From Sesamum alatum (lineage: Eukaryota; Streptophyta; Magnoliopsida; Lamiales; Pedaliaceae): a stretch of DNA of 64,000 nucleotides. A model generated the notes under the pieces. It saw only the letters and a list, made by a program, of their open reading frames with translations, searched no databases and had not been told where the DNA came from. Position numbers and translations under genes: made by a program. The stretch covers positions 20,613,188 through 20,677,187 of the forward strand of contig JACGWO010000012.1 in the NCBI GenBank assembly GCA_034509735.1, written 5' to 3'. Shown here in pieces: positions 13,701-26,409 of the stretch. Position 1 is the stretch's first letter, and each line of letters starts with the position of its first letter.

Positions 13701-16700
13701 TATATGTGCTGTAGAAAAATGGCTTTACGCTCAACCATCACTTAGAACAGATAGCATATCAATGATGCCTTAGCAGGATGGACAAACAGAGAAATAAACA
13801 GAATAAAAACATACATGCTGTCAAAAAGTTGAACAAATTCACTTAATGTCCAGGTAGCAAGTAGAGAGATATAGAAACTTAGAATTACTTCTCGACTAAG
13901 CAAATTCAACGTAATAACAAGCAAATTCATAAGTTCTTGAAACCTCCATATATTTCAGATTCATCAAAACCGCAGCTGCAGGGAGAAATTCCAAGACCAC
14001 AACAGACATTCCTTGATACGCTAACTTAAATTCATTATGCATGAACTGGAATTAAACAAGAAATAGCACCTGCAAAAGTGTACCTTTCTCTCAAGTGCTG
14101 CCACCCTTTGATGATATTCCTCTCGTAGATATTCAATTTCAGCTTCATTTGTTTTCCCCTGGAAGTTACTTTACCCAGTTAATAATTTGTACGTATACAT
14201 ATATTTGTGCTCAAAGTGCATTTGGTAGCGACATGTATAAGAGTGTGGATAGATGCACATAAATATGTCAGGATATAAATTCAGCCCATAGTATAGCAAT
14301 AATGGCTCAGCTGCAGGTGAGTTAAAAGTAAAGCAAATCAACCTATAGGTCATAACAACAGATGCTAGGATTAAACTGTTAATAAAATGCAGTAACTGAT
14401 AAGAAACATAAGAAACAGGTTCAACAAAACATGAATAATTCAAGCTTATGGCATTCCCCGCTTGTTATTTCCACTCATATCTAAAATTATAAACAGGCCT
14501 GCAATTTCATGACCACCCATAATATCTCATTTTCTTAGTACTTTTTATTCCACATTCTTCACACCTACCAATTTCCTTGACATTGATGATACTTCTGTGT
14601 CTTGCAGCAGCGACTCCTCTTTTTTTCTTTCGGGAGTTAATTTGTTCTTATTTTCAGAAACCCATTCTTCCTGCTTCCTTACTGTATATATATTTTTCAA
14701 CAAATAGACTAAACAGGATTTGGTTTTACTCCTTCTGAATTCAAAGCACAAGAAACTGGGGTCTGTTTGACAAATCTTTACTAGACATTCATTCACTTGC
14801 CGATTTATAAATTCAGAAACCTGATACGATATGATACATGTTATGATAGACATATGATGCATGCTTGTTGTGAAACTTATAATTTCCACAAGTTCTGCAC
14901 TCAAGCGAGAAGCCTTATGTTATACTATGGGAAAGAAGTGATATGATCCTATCCTGCCTGACTGACTAAGTAACGATGAAACGAGCATCCACGGATCATA
15001 AGGTCCTGCATCTGAACTAATTTACATTAACTAATGTTCATACATGACCAATTAGAGAATCTCATGATTAATGTTCTGCATCTGTTTTGCTTGCACCACT
15101 TTAATGTATCATCAGATCAGTCTCGTCCCAAAATCAAAATAATAATGAAAAAGAAAATCAAGGGACAGTCAAAAACCACTTAACAAGGAAGGTTAACTCA
15201 CCCTCAGATCATCAATTACAGCTTTTAGCTGCTCGTTTTCATTCATCAACTTTGCAATTTCATCAGCCTTGGCCTGAAAGGAAAAATTGAAAACAATCAG
15301 GTTCATATTTCTTCTCTTTAGGCTTTAATGTGCATATGAATTTTTAAACGGGAAACCATTATTATTAATTTGGTAGCTCCTCAAAACAGATTTAGTAATA
15401 ACATAGCTGCACAGTACCATGGATGAGCAACCTTCTCATTTGGTCACAATTCAAAGGTACATAACAAGAGAAATGACATAGTAATAGGTGATTCCAGCAT
15501 CCCATTATAACAGCATTAGAGTCCTTTGGCTGAAGAAGCACCATTATAACATATTGAATTGACTCCATAAAACTGAAATCTAATATTGGGAATGCAGTTA
15601 ACTTGATGTCTCTCTTAACCAGCTTCCCAATATAACAGCATTAGAGCCTATTCACTGAAGAAGCACCTTTCTAACATACTTCAATTGACTCCGTAAAAAT
15701 CAAATATATGCGACGACTGTTAAGTAGACGTCTCTCTACGCATTCAATGAAATTAGGATTAGTTTGCAACCATTTCACTTTACATGATGAGTTGGGCCCA
15801 AACAACAATAACAGTGTGCATCTAGTGAATAAAGTTATTTTTTCTTATTTAGGGAAACGTTCATTTTCTTTGCTTTGTAAGTGATATGATCATTATAAGC
15901 ATATGAAGACCTTGAGGTGGCACAGAACAAATGCTATCATCACAACAATAAGTACTATTATGTAAATACCTGAGCTTGTCTAGCAGCTCCATGCAATGCA
16001 GCTTCCATCATTTTCATCTCCTTCTTCACTTTCTCAAGTTCAGCAACAGACTCGACGATATCAGACGAGTTGCTTCCACTACTCAAACGTTGTTCTTTTA
16101 CATTAGCATCTTTGTCCAAGTGGTGCTTTAGCTCAAGTGACATAGGAACAGTATCATGCAGAGGCACAACTAAATCAGAGGCTTCTTTTGAAGCCTCTAC
16201 ATCATTATATTGTACAATGGGCAACTTGTCAGTAGAATTATCTTCTGCATCTCTGGTGTTATCAGGAATATTTGAAGCAGATGATTCTCTGCTTTCAGCT
16301 GGACCTTCAGGCAATGCATTCAGAGATTGAGCTGTAAAAACTTCTTTAACATCATCGTTCTCTGCATTCCGTTCGTCTATGCCCTCCGGAAAACTAGGAG
16401 CATCATCGGCTGGAGACACAGAAGTATCAACTTCAACTTCACCTCGAGGACTTGTTGTTTCTGGTTGTACTGACTCTATCAATGTAGGAGACAATTCCTT
16501 CGACCTTGCCTCCTCTTGAAGATTATTTACAGATTCTGGTTGTACTGACTCCAGTACTGTAGGAAATGCTTCTTCCATCCTCTCCTCTTCTTGAAGATTG
16601 TTTGAAGATTCTGTTTGCTTGACCTCTTCAGGTTGTTCTTCAGGCAGTGGAACAGGAATCACAGGCAAAACCACTGTAGCTCCACTGTTGTCTGCAGCAG

Positions 16701-17634
16701 CATTGTCTTTTGAATCCTCGGTGCTATCCTTTATTTCCTCCCCAGATCCTGTCTTTACATCGGAATTTTTTTCTTCATTTGCTTCTTGTCCATGAGGAAT
16801 TTCTGTGCTCACTTGATTAGTTGAGTCGTCATCCTCAATTTGTTTTTTCCTGACAGGGGATGTAGGCTTTGAAGAATTAGACTTCTCCGATGATTCATCA
16901 GCACTCTCCTCACCTTTCTGCCCCATAAACCCGATGATGGGTTCAAACAATGCCTTCCGGTCTGTAGGCCATAATCCTGACGCTGCTATGCAGAAATAGA
17001 GAAACTACTGTTAAATACGGTTTATTAGCAATAGTAGCCCACTATCAACATATTGACTTTTGCACAAGAATTACTTGAACAAGCTTTAGCTAATGTGAAG
17101 TATCTAACCAGCTGCCAATTTTTCAAAAGCTCTGTGTATCCCTTTGTAACTTAGTCAGCTAGTTGCATCATGCCTTATGGAAACTCGAGGCATAGATGCA
17201 CCAAACTTTGGGCACTCATACATTCTTTAGCAAATCTGAATAAGCTTAAACTATTTAATAAGCTACATACCAAATGCATTACAAATAATGCGAGATGATC
17301 TAAAATCAACCTCCAACACTTGTATATATAATAGAAAATCTTGAGTGGTTTGACAAAGTCATCAATTTACTACTGCATTAATAAAAATTCACCCCTCGAA
17401 TAAATACCATAATGACAGTACATCGCGACAAAAGGGAACTAATGTAATACGGTACCCAATAAATGAACAATGCATACCTTCACTATCGCTACCAGCAGCA
17501 TCAGATTTCTCCTCGAGGCCAAGGGCGCTGTCGAAGTTCTTCTCGATGTTTTTAACACTCTCACTCAGTTTATTCACCGCCCCTGCAAAATCCGGGAAGT
17601 TCCCCAAAGAGACTTTCCCACTAAACCACGCCAT
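7758..17634 (-). CDS. GC5: Golgin candidate 5 / TMF-like Golgi coiled-coil protein
   Basis: Nineteen exons on the minus strand (17634-17478, 16985-15970, 15273-15202, 14158-14084, 13049-12935, 12311-12250, 12139-12092, 11292-11008, 10931-10872, 10771-10688, 10615-10550, 10473-10375, 10293-10075, 9783-9666, 9590-9370, 9235-9176, 8941-8828, 7966-7892, 7805-7758) keep frame throughout and give 997 residues; Arabidopsis GC5 is about 956. The N-terminus MAWFSGKVSLGNFPDFAGAV is the GC5 signature. Residues 53-370 are acidic, Ser/Glu-rich and probably disordered. From about 370 to 980 the chain is heptad-rich coiled coil. The C-terminus (MGERDEE, then LRADIVDLKEMYREQV) is the conserved TMF-type end, which in this family binds Rab GTPases. 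The expected role is tethering vesicles at the Golgi rim. Large introns (for example 11293-12091 and 14159-15201) show no genes. An AG ahead of GTTTTTACG near 17700 could be a 5'UTR intron acceptor. Confidence 0.93.
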
Positions 17635-18772
17635 ATCTTCAATCAGACAGCTTGATCCACTCAGCCGAACATCACATTCACATCATCCAACGTAAAAACC
17701 TGCCAAATTAATCAAAAACACAATCACAATACAACAAATGCTAAATTGAGGTCGTTTCTACAAAAGGCAAAAGGAAAAAGAAACCGAAGCAGGAAAATGA
17801 CGATCGAACACTGTTTGATCTTTGCTGAGTCTTGGAAATCGCTTAAACAAAGTAAAAATTAGCAATGTGAGATTCGGGAATCAAACCAAACAAAAATTTT
17901 GAGTTAGAGAAATGAAATGAAACCTTCGGATCCGTTAAGCGTAATGGGTATTGAAGGGATCGAATCCAAGCTGGGAAATGGAATTAACGACGAAAAGAGT
18001 GATTTATTATGGGGATGGCAAATTTTGGGCAGAAAGGTTGATCTAGTTTGGGTAATTCGGTATTCGGGTTACACCGCTGTCCTAATGGGTGACCCGAATA
18101 GTTCTTCAGGAGCCCATCTCTTGACCCGGAATTATTTATATTGTGTAAGAACCGCATTGGTAAATGGTTATGACGCGGTGAGGTGGAATCTCGATTTTGC
18201 CCTTTTGTAATAAAATTTGTTTATAATAGCATAACTTTATTTGCTTTTCGCGGTGGAGGACATATAATATTTTATTTATTAAAAAATTTTAATGAAATAC
18301 TATCGATGAAGCTATAATAATTAAGTTGATCAATATTTTAAAATTAAATAAAATATAGTCCTGATGTGGGAATATTTCATCAAAGTCATTTTTCAGACGT
18401 TTCCAGCAATTTCTAAATTATTGGTTGAGGCCTAAAGGTCTAGCCCAAAATCAATATCTCAATAATCTGACCATCAAGGTCTACGAAAATCCTATTATGT
18501 ACGAACCTCTGCAATTCATATATCATATTTTACAACAAGAATGTACGTAAAATTGTACAATCGTTCATCTCCAATAAATATCGATCCTTCCCGAGTTAGG
18601 TATAACTTTTGTTATTCATTCTCTCAGTACTCTCTTTAGAATTTCTCTCTAATCACTAATTTAAGCGGGGAGCCATTACTGAGAGCATCCCCATGTGGTT
18701 ATAACTTTGTGTCCATTTTACCAGCATATAAGCATTTATGGATAATACCATTGCTTCCGGAGTAGCATTTAC

Positions 18773-18855
18773 CCAAACCAATCACTATAAAAAATACCTT
18801 ATATCTATATTCTACTCCAAACCAATCACTATAAAAAATACCTTATATTTATATT
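18773..18855. repeat. Tandem duplication, 44-bp unit
   Basis: The phrase CCAAACCAATCACTATAAAA, continuing into AAATACCTTATAT, occurs at 18773 and again 44 bp later at 18817 with nearly perfect identity. It lies in otherwise featureless intergenic DNA (18.2-19.4 kb). Confidence 0.85.
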
Positions 18856-19352
18856 GGGAACAAGAAGTCCTAATTAGAATTAATGTAATTCAACTTTTTT
18901 AATTAAAAAAAGTATGTTTGCATTCGTATAAGAAAAAAGTAAATCTAATTGCCATTCTCCCTTTTTTTATGTGGAATATTAGGTTTAGGTTTAAAATATA
19001 TCTTTTTTTAAAAAAAGATTAATTACATTGATCAAATCTTTAAATTTATTGTATAAAAATTCTCTAAATTTTTTAAAAAATTATATGAAATCCCCTAATA
19101 ACCATTTTACATCATAAAATCCTCCCTCGAGAACCGAAATTTGTAGGGGATGTGTAACATAAATCATAAGTTGAGATAGTGTTACTGTAATTTCTCAAAA
19201 TAATGAAATTTTACTGTAAACCTATTGAAAGCTTAGGTGGTATCTTGTAAAACTCCTTTTGATGCAGCAACATTTATATGAACTTTGTTTTTCAGTACAT
19301 TGTTGGATGATGATTGCAATTTTGAAGATATATCTGGAATTTTATTATCAGA

Positions 19353-19380
19353 ATATATATATATATATATATATATATAT
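19353..19380. repeat. (AT)n microsatellite
   Basis: Fourteen AT units in intergenic sequence between GC5 and CURT1C. Confidence 0.9.
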
Positions 19381-19450
19381 CTTCCTCAGCAGAAAATTCA
19401 TGGTTTCTTGGTGAATTATATCACAAGCAGACAGGAAAGAACTTACGTTC

Positions 19451-19555
19451 TTTTTTTAGTACAATGAGGGCGGGGTCGAGGACAATCTGGGGTGAACCTA
19501 GGTCCCTCTCCTTCAAGGAGAAGAATGATGCCAACTCAACCACCGAGTTGTGACG
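19451..19555 (-). mobile_element. tRNA-derived SINE
   Basis: Read on the minus strand it has a pol III A-box-like block (GGTGGTTGAGTTGG) and a B-box-like block (GGTTCACCCC) about 30 nt downstream, and it ends in a run of seven A. It is flanked by a 13-bp target duplication with two mismatches: AGAACATATGTTC (19556-19568) and AGAACTTACGTTC (19438-19450). At 105 bp it is short for a plant SINE and may be 3' truncated. Confidence 0.6.
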
Positions 19556-19799
19556 AGAACATATGTTCTGTTCAGTTGAAAAAATGAAAGTTCATGAAGA
19601 GGAATGTAGAGATAAGACGGTAATGAAGAGGCTAATATGAAAATGATCATCACAACCAGCAGAGATTTAGAGAAGGCATTTCCATTTGTGCATAATTTTG
19701 TCTTCTCATAGTTATCAATGATATGAGTAGCTAAGAGTAAAATAATTATACAAGTTACAGCACAGATCAGAAAGCCGGTAATTGGCTTCTGTCTTCACA

Positions 19800-22122
19800 T
19801 TACCGGCCCAGGATATCTGATATCGACTTGCTGATTGCCTGAGAAAGTTCTTGCCTGTAGGGAGAAAAGGGTATGATTAGCATCGGCAAAGAAGTGAATG
19901 ACGGAATGATACCTGAAATGGTGGATTAACCACCAAACATAAGTATGTGCAATGAGTGGTAGTATGTGTTGAAGAGAATTCCTACCGGTCAGGCTTGAAT
20001 AAGAGATATCGGTATGTGAACCACTGAAATGAGAAATTCTCAGATTAGCAGTTGCTATTTGTTATACAATATCGGAAGTCAGCTGAAGAGGACTATAACA
20101 TTGACAAAACCAATATACTTACTGTTGAATACAATAACCCGATGAGCTCAAGAACACTTGGGAAAATAGGAAGTTTGTCGATGGCCTGTTTTCAAATTCA
20201 ACGAATATCGCGACAAAATTTAAGCAGAGTAAGTCATACTTCTAGAAAGGAAACAATAAAACAGTAAGCAAAAAATATTCCAAGAAGAGCAGGAACAAGA
20301 CTTTGAGACTTATCGGGAACAGGAACATCGAATTGCTTGCAGTTTAAACACCGAAGAAACAAATGGTATTCACTGGTAGCCTCTTGACAACAAGAGTCTC
20401 GTTTATTTCAAAAGTATGAAGAGGAGATGCTGATTTTCAGAGTCTTAAAGGCAGAAATAACTGGTTCCGAAGAAAAAGATGGGAATGGACTGTGTCAACG
20501 TTAATTATGAGCAAATTGTTTAAGGGTATTTGAAAGATAACATTATATAACAAATACTTCTGTGCAAACTCTCATATGCATTATGGGATTACAAGAAATT
20601 ATTGTCAAAGAGTAGGAGAAACAGTTTGGCCCAAGCAGCTTCCATTTTTGTTCCTTGTGCCATATTTTTTCTCGTCAGCTTTACATAACAAATAGCACCT
20701 GACATATATACTAGCAAGTATCTCCATACGGGTAAAAGAAGAGAAAAAGTAGTTACCGCTACAAGATTTATTGAAGCCCAAAAACCCACAACACCTGCAA
20801 ATCCTAAACCAATCAGAGCCACCCGATCTTCAGAATTATCCCACTAGTCAAATAATTTAAAAAAGAGGGGATTAGCAGGAGTAAAAGAAAATAAAGAAAC
20901 AGAATAGGAGAAAAATAGGGTATAACTCTGCGGGAGGGGGACTGGGGTTGAAGATAGAGACAGAGCCCTGCAGGTGGAGAAGGTGTCTAGGACTCACAAC
21001 ATTCTGTACAGACTTGACAATTGAAGTTTCTGAGCTTTCACCTGTCGCCTTTGCTTTTACTCCAAGACGATCCTGTCTCTCTATAAAACATTACTGAGAA
21101 ATGTCAATATCCAAAAAAATACAAAATAATAAAATAAAATTTTGTAGTCTTGCATATGATCTCTAGCATCTATTATGTAAAACTGTCACATTCTGAATGG
21201 GTATGACATATAAGCAATTATATCAATGGCCACGAGAACCGAGGGGTATTCCGATATCACTCACCCTATGCATCTCAGTCACTCAGTGAATTTATTCAAA
21301 TCCCATACATTATACAATCAGATTAAAGTATGATTACTGAACCAGAATTCTTATATCCGTTCCCTAAATCTAGTCTGCAAATTCATACTTGAAATAGATA
21401 CCAGAAGATTATTTTCCATAAGGTAACACGAGCACTTGAGTTATAGACTTCTTTGGTACGCCAATCTCCCGAGTTATGGGCTTTACAATACAATATATGA
21501 AATACAGAACTATGCTACAACACACGCACAGGGAGGCACCTCCAAAATCCACTATAATCCATATGAGAAAACGAAAGAGTCCACTCAATAGGCTATGCTG
21601 ATAGCAATATCACCAAAAGGAAATTCATTGGTAATCACCAGTCAACAGCAAAAGCCTAAAATTCTCAGCTGCTCAAACCACATGACAATCCCAAATCCAT
21701 GGAAGCCTATATTTCAAAAATATCCCTTCTATATTCGTAATGATCAAGACTCCCAATCCAAACGAATCCAATTGACTTACACTGGAATGTAGCAAAATTT
21801 CAATTCAAAACACCAGCACTGCCAACTAAAACTACGTATTCGAAATTCACACTGGAAAAATAAAACACCAAATTCAATAAAATGCAAGTTCAACAAATCA
21901 AGAGCAATTTCACTATTAACTACTCCCCTCATAGCTCATAGTACAACACTTCACAGTAGGAAGAAACAAATAACTATAACTAAATCCAAAACTCTAATTG
22001 AAGCTTCAAATTTAACCTTTAATAGTAGGCATTGCCAATTTCTGAAGTGTTCCAGAAACGGATTTTCTGCCATTGACCACCACCAACGGCGGAGAAGGCA
22101 GCCTTGCTACAACCGACGCCAT
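19800..22122 (-). CDS. CURT1C: CURVATURE THYLAKOID 1C, chloroplastic
   Basis: Six exons (22122-22017, 21080-20998, 20843-20757, 20185-20123, 20023-19986, 19854-19800) in continuous frame encode 143 residues. The first 45 or so form a Ser/Pro/basic chloroplast transit peptide. The mature part carries the CURT1 fold: a helix leading into VQNVWDNSEDRVALIGLGFA, two predicted membrane spans separated by AIDKLP, then WFTYRYLLFKPDR and a C-terminal amphipathic helix ending SISDILGR. These features match CURT1C better than CURT1A, B or D. CURT1 proteins oligomerise at grana margins and bend the thylakoid membrane. It is divergently arranged with psaH, the start codons 2.05 kb apart. Identification is by recalled family sequence. 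Confidence 0.9.
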
Positions 22123-22372
22123 CTGACAAAATTCAGCAACAAAGTAAATTAAGATGCGCTTTAATTTCCAATAAACATTCAAAAGAGTGATTTTCAATTG
22201 ATCAGGCGGTGTTCCGAAGGAGATTTAGGCCTTCGAGTTCACCTTTTGCCCAGAAGTTCGAAGTTCTAGAGAGAGAGTGTGTGTTCTAGCCTACGACTAC
22301 GAGTGCCACAGAAACAAATTGAAAGCGCACCCACCAATTATCACACGCAGTACTTTTTTATTTAAATTATTA

Positions 22373-22792
22373 GATAAATTACAAGTATATTCCCCAAAAG
22401 TTAGCATAATTAAAAATACTTTTTATTATTTAAAAAATTATAAATACCCATAAAATTTATAACCGTCTAAAAAATAATTTATTTTAATCTAATTTTATGG
22501 GTGAACCGAACTAAATGGGATGCAAATTGAATGTTTTTAATTTTTTTTTTTGAATTTTTTTAGACTTAAATGTATAGGGAGAGGTTTCTTCACGTTTTAC
22601 ACAGATGAGCAATAATGCAATTTTTTTCGACTAATGTTTCTATAATTTAAAAAGTTATTCAATGGCAAAATGGTCAATTTCATGCATTTATTTAAAAATT
22701 ACAAACCTTAAAAGATATTTATAATTTTTTAAACAACGAGAGTACGTATTTATAATTATGTCAAATCTAAAAAATGTGATTGTAATTTACCC
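22373..22792. mobile_element. Mutator-like MITE, family A (degenerate copy)
   Basis: The ends GATAAATTACAAG and TGTAATTTACCC are inverted, and the interior has the family phrases ATAATTAAAAATAC, a block with ATGGGTGAACCGAACTAAATG, and TTATAATTATGTCAAAT near the right end. Only a partial target duplication (TTAAATT) is seen. It lies between CURT1C and psaH. Confidence 0.65.
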
Positions 22793-24012
22793 TTAAATTG
22801 TTTCGTAATTCATTGGACCTGCATAAGTTAGATTCAGCCCATTTAAACTCCTGCATCTAGTTATGTAAAACACATTTACTCCTAAATGTGATACTTTTAG
22901 TTCTAAAGTGGGCTGGCGATTTACGATGCTGGCCGAAAAAAAATGCGTGTGAATGAAACTGGTGATATAGATAAATCGATTAACACGTACACTCTTATTC
23001 CATAGTACCTAATTTTTTAAATTTCCCTTTTTCTCGCAGGGATCTTCACCCGAATTTATTGGAAGACCTAATATATTTTCATAATTCGTTTTTTTTAGGC
23101 ATAATTTGTCTTATTCATTTCTATTCCACCACTAACCGTCCTCAAGTTTTTGCTTTTCTTATAAATTTACTTGTCCAAGATTATCCTCGTAAGTAAAATG
23201 CCAAATGATTGAGAAATCTTCAAGTACCTCTTTTAATTAAAATTGCGATAGACCTACTGGGTTGAGGACTTCGTGGAATTACAATACTTTTATTTATATA
23301 TTTGAGAAGATTTAGGATTGTTTGGAAGATAATAGGGCCTTTTCTAGAGTTACATTAAAGATATTAATATTTGAGGAAATAGGAAATTTGTCTTCTTTTC
23401 AAATGATGAAGTATGTTAGGGTTTAATCCTCATTTTCAAATATAAAAATATGTGAGGAAACACGCTTTTCTTTTTTGCCCATAATTTTCAATTGCTGACA
23501 AGTTTTTGATAAAAGTGTCGTTTGAAAAATTAGAGAATTAAATGTGCTTTTCCAAAAGAAAAATACTAAAAATGCAATATTTTTATAGTTACGGGATTAA
23601 AAAGGAAATTTTGCATTTTTTTTTGGCGTGATAATTTTTTTTTAAATACAATATAAAATCAAAACAAAAGGGGAAAACATTTGCAACAAGTAGTGAGAAA
23701 TTTAAAATAACTCAATATTGAATTTTAAAAAATAATTTAGATATGCATCTCCCTTCAATTACAACTGATAAGTTTAACTAATTTATAAACTTTACTCCAT
23801 ATTTTTCTAATAAATTGCACTGAAATAAATCCGTAAAGTTCCAATCAAAATAAACAGTATGTTGCACAACACTGATCACATTGCATGACGCATCATAAAT
23901 ATTTATGACATGTAGAAAATATCAAATGAAAAATACCACCAAAACCTTTAAAAGGGGAGGAAACAAAAAAGAAAAAAAAAAAAAAAAAAAGATAGGCTTA
24001 TCCAACTTGAAC
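22793..24012. other. Intergenic between CURT1C and psaH
   Basis: AT-rich DNA with no coding frame I can support. It includes an A-tract near 23973 directly before the psaH promoter. Confidence 0.5.
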
Positions 24013-24077
24013 CCACGTGGCAGCTGTAAGATGCGATCCCATATCTCTCAAATGATATGAGATTTCCACGTGGCAGC
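24013..24077 (+). promoter_or_regulatory. Duplicated G-box upstream of psaH
   Basis: The 12-mer CCACGTGGCAGC occurs twice, at 24013-24024 and 24066-24077, 53 bp apart and 92-156 bp ahead of the psaH start. CACGTG is the G-box bound by bZIP and bHLH (HY5, PIF) factors in light-regulated promoters. A CCAAT sequence follows near 24085, and no clear TATA box is seen. TATA-less promoters are common for nuclear photosystem genes. The regulatory role is inferred. Confidence 0.65.
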
Positions 24078-24168
24078 CGGATATCCAATCAAATACAATC
24101 AAATTACCAAATAAGAATCTAAAGCAGTTGTCCGTTAGGATCTTGAAGCTGCATACGCTACCCAAAAA

Positions 24169-25623
24169 ATGGCTTCAATCGCCACCTTCGCCGCCGCCCA
24201 TCCCACCGCCGTAAAGGGCCTCGCCGGCAGCTCCCTTGCCGGAACAAAGCTCCATCTCAAGCCGTCTCGTGTCAGCTCCAAGCCCACTAACTGCAGGTGA
24301 TTTTTTTCTTAATATGTTTAATTTATTTTTAGTTGAAAAAAAAAAGGTTGGATTTTTTTTTTCAAGAATACGTTATTCCATGTTCGGAAATGGAATTTTG
24401 AAGTGATTATCTGAAATATGGGTTTTGATCTTGAAGAGGGGACAATTAATTTGAAGTAAAACATATGTAATGAGGAGTTATTGGAGTCAGTTTTATAGTT
24501 TGTGTGAAAGTAATTGAGTAAATATTGTGTAGGGCTGGTGCAGTGGTTGCAAAATATGGTGACAAGAGTGTGTACTTTGATTTGGAGGATATCGGCAACA
24601 CGACGGGCCAATGGGACTTGTATGGATCTGATGCACCTTCACCATACAACCCCCTTCAGGTATACAAAACACCGCGCTCTTGAGGTTTGGTATAGTTAAG
24701 GATAGACACTTGTGGTTTGGGAAATTACATCTAGTACTCTTGATATTTGTTTCCGTTAATAAATAAATCCCTCTGTTAGTTAAAAGTCACTGAATTTGTG
24801 ATATTAGCAAAAAGTTTGAATGGATATTCGTATTTATCCTTGATTGACTTACAACTCACTTGTTACAAGTCGAACAAATCTTTTTCTGACCAAACTAAAC
24901 TTGTATATCTTCACACGCTGATGCATATAAGAAGGTATATCTTTACTCTTATAAGGGCTATGGTTGTCAGAGGATTTTGTTGAATGGATTTGGTAGTAAG
25001 GAAAGTTAATTAGATAGATAAGTGAATAGGTTAGTACAATGTTGCTTTTGCTGCAAGAACTAGGTACAATTTAAACAGGGTATCGGTCGAAGCAAGAGTT
25101 TGACTCTTTCGGTTGAGGTCAAGATTGCTCCGCATTGGTTCTTACTCATAACTTGCGCTTTATCTTCTAACATACAACGATCACTTTCTCAATATAGTAG
25201 CATGACAAATATTAAGAACCAATGAATCAGAAAGTGTTTGAAATTGTCAAACATTAGAGAATAAGAAGTGAAAATGTAGTAATGACGAATGAAATGCTTA
25301 CGCGTAGAAGGATTTCTCAGTGTCATCATTCAGAGCTTCAGGCGGAACTAATTCAGTTGTTCTTTTGTTTTTTTTCAAACTCACCAATAGATTGATTATT
25401 GTGGCTGTGGAGTTTGTTCTGAAATATCCGTTCATACTCGCAGAGCAAGTTCTTCGAGACTGTTGCTGCTCCATTCACCAAGAGAGGTCTATTGCTCAAA
25501 TTCTTGATATTGGGAGGCGGCTCAACTCTTGCCTATGTCAGCTCCCAAGCAACCGGAGACGTTCTACCAATTGTCAAGGGCCCTCAACTTCCACCGAAGC
25601 CCGGGCCTCGTGGCAAAATCTAA
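24169..25623 (+). CDS. PSAH: Photosystem I reaction centre subunit VI (PsaH), chloroplastic
   Basis: Three exons (24169-24296, 24533-24659, 25444-25623) encode 144 residues, the usual precursor length. Residues 1-49 are a Ser/Ala-rich transit peptide. The mature protein starts near [20 protein letters not shown], continues through [20 protein letters not shown], and has a single membrane span around [19 protein letters not shown] before a Pro-rich tail ending GPRGKI. PsaH is needed for docking of mobile LHCII on photosystem I during state transitions. Intron 2 (24660-25443) is enlarged by a dispersed repeat. Expression is probably light-driven, given the paired G-boxes. Confidence 0.97.
24690..24920. 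repeat. Dispersed repeat inside psaH intron 2
   Basis: A second, diverged copy of the non-coding repeat at 2373-2590, sharing several phrases in the same order. It accounts for about a third of the intron. Confidence 0.5.
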
Positions 25624-26409
25624 TTTGTCGGATTCTATATGTTCCCATCCGTTAACTGTGTTTGATCTATCATTCAGACAGCCTTGTAAGTATATCCATA
25701 TCCTTCTTGTGACACTATAATCATTACCATGTCTTCAATTACAAGTTTATTTCGGGCTCGTTGCTGTTTGTTGGCTTAGCTGAAGTGCTACATGTTTTTA
25801 CATTTCAATCATCTTTCTTAGTGTTACTCCTTCAGTGAGATACTCATGCTTGCTTAATCAGTTCTCCGAATGTCCTCTAAGAACGTCCAACAACAACGGC
25901 ATGTGTTGGAGTCCATATATTGTAATTGTACGTAATCTTATCTCAATAAAGAAACCTTGAGTAGTTGTAAACATAGGAACATTCTCAAACCAAGTAAAAC
26001 TTGTGCATTCATTTGTTTTTTTCCTTCCTGTTTCCGCGCACGTTCATAATCTGTCTTGTGATTTCCTAATAAATAGGTAGCCCGTGTTACACAAAAAACA
26101 TTTGTAGATAAGCTAAACCACGTATCCTTACTCTCTACAAACATGGAAAGTAGAAACTCATATGCCTGCTGCCACCATTCTAAGTAGAATGAGCTACTAC
26201 AAAGTAATCCTTAAAGGTAAGAGTCATAAATATGACTTGTTGGACATCTGGGACGTAGTCGAAATCCAACTGAATCTACCAACTCTTCCTATTTACAAAA
26301 ACGAGAACTAGAACTCGATCAAAACCTCCAAGATTTGACCCTTTTCTATATACATCAAAGGGCTAAGATTTTTATACTCTTGGTGAGTTCTTCTGCAATA
26401 AAATAATAA

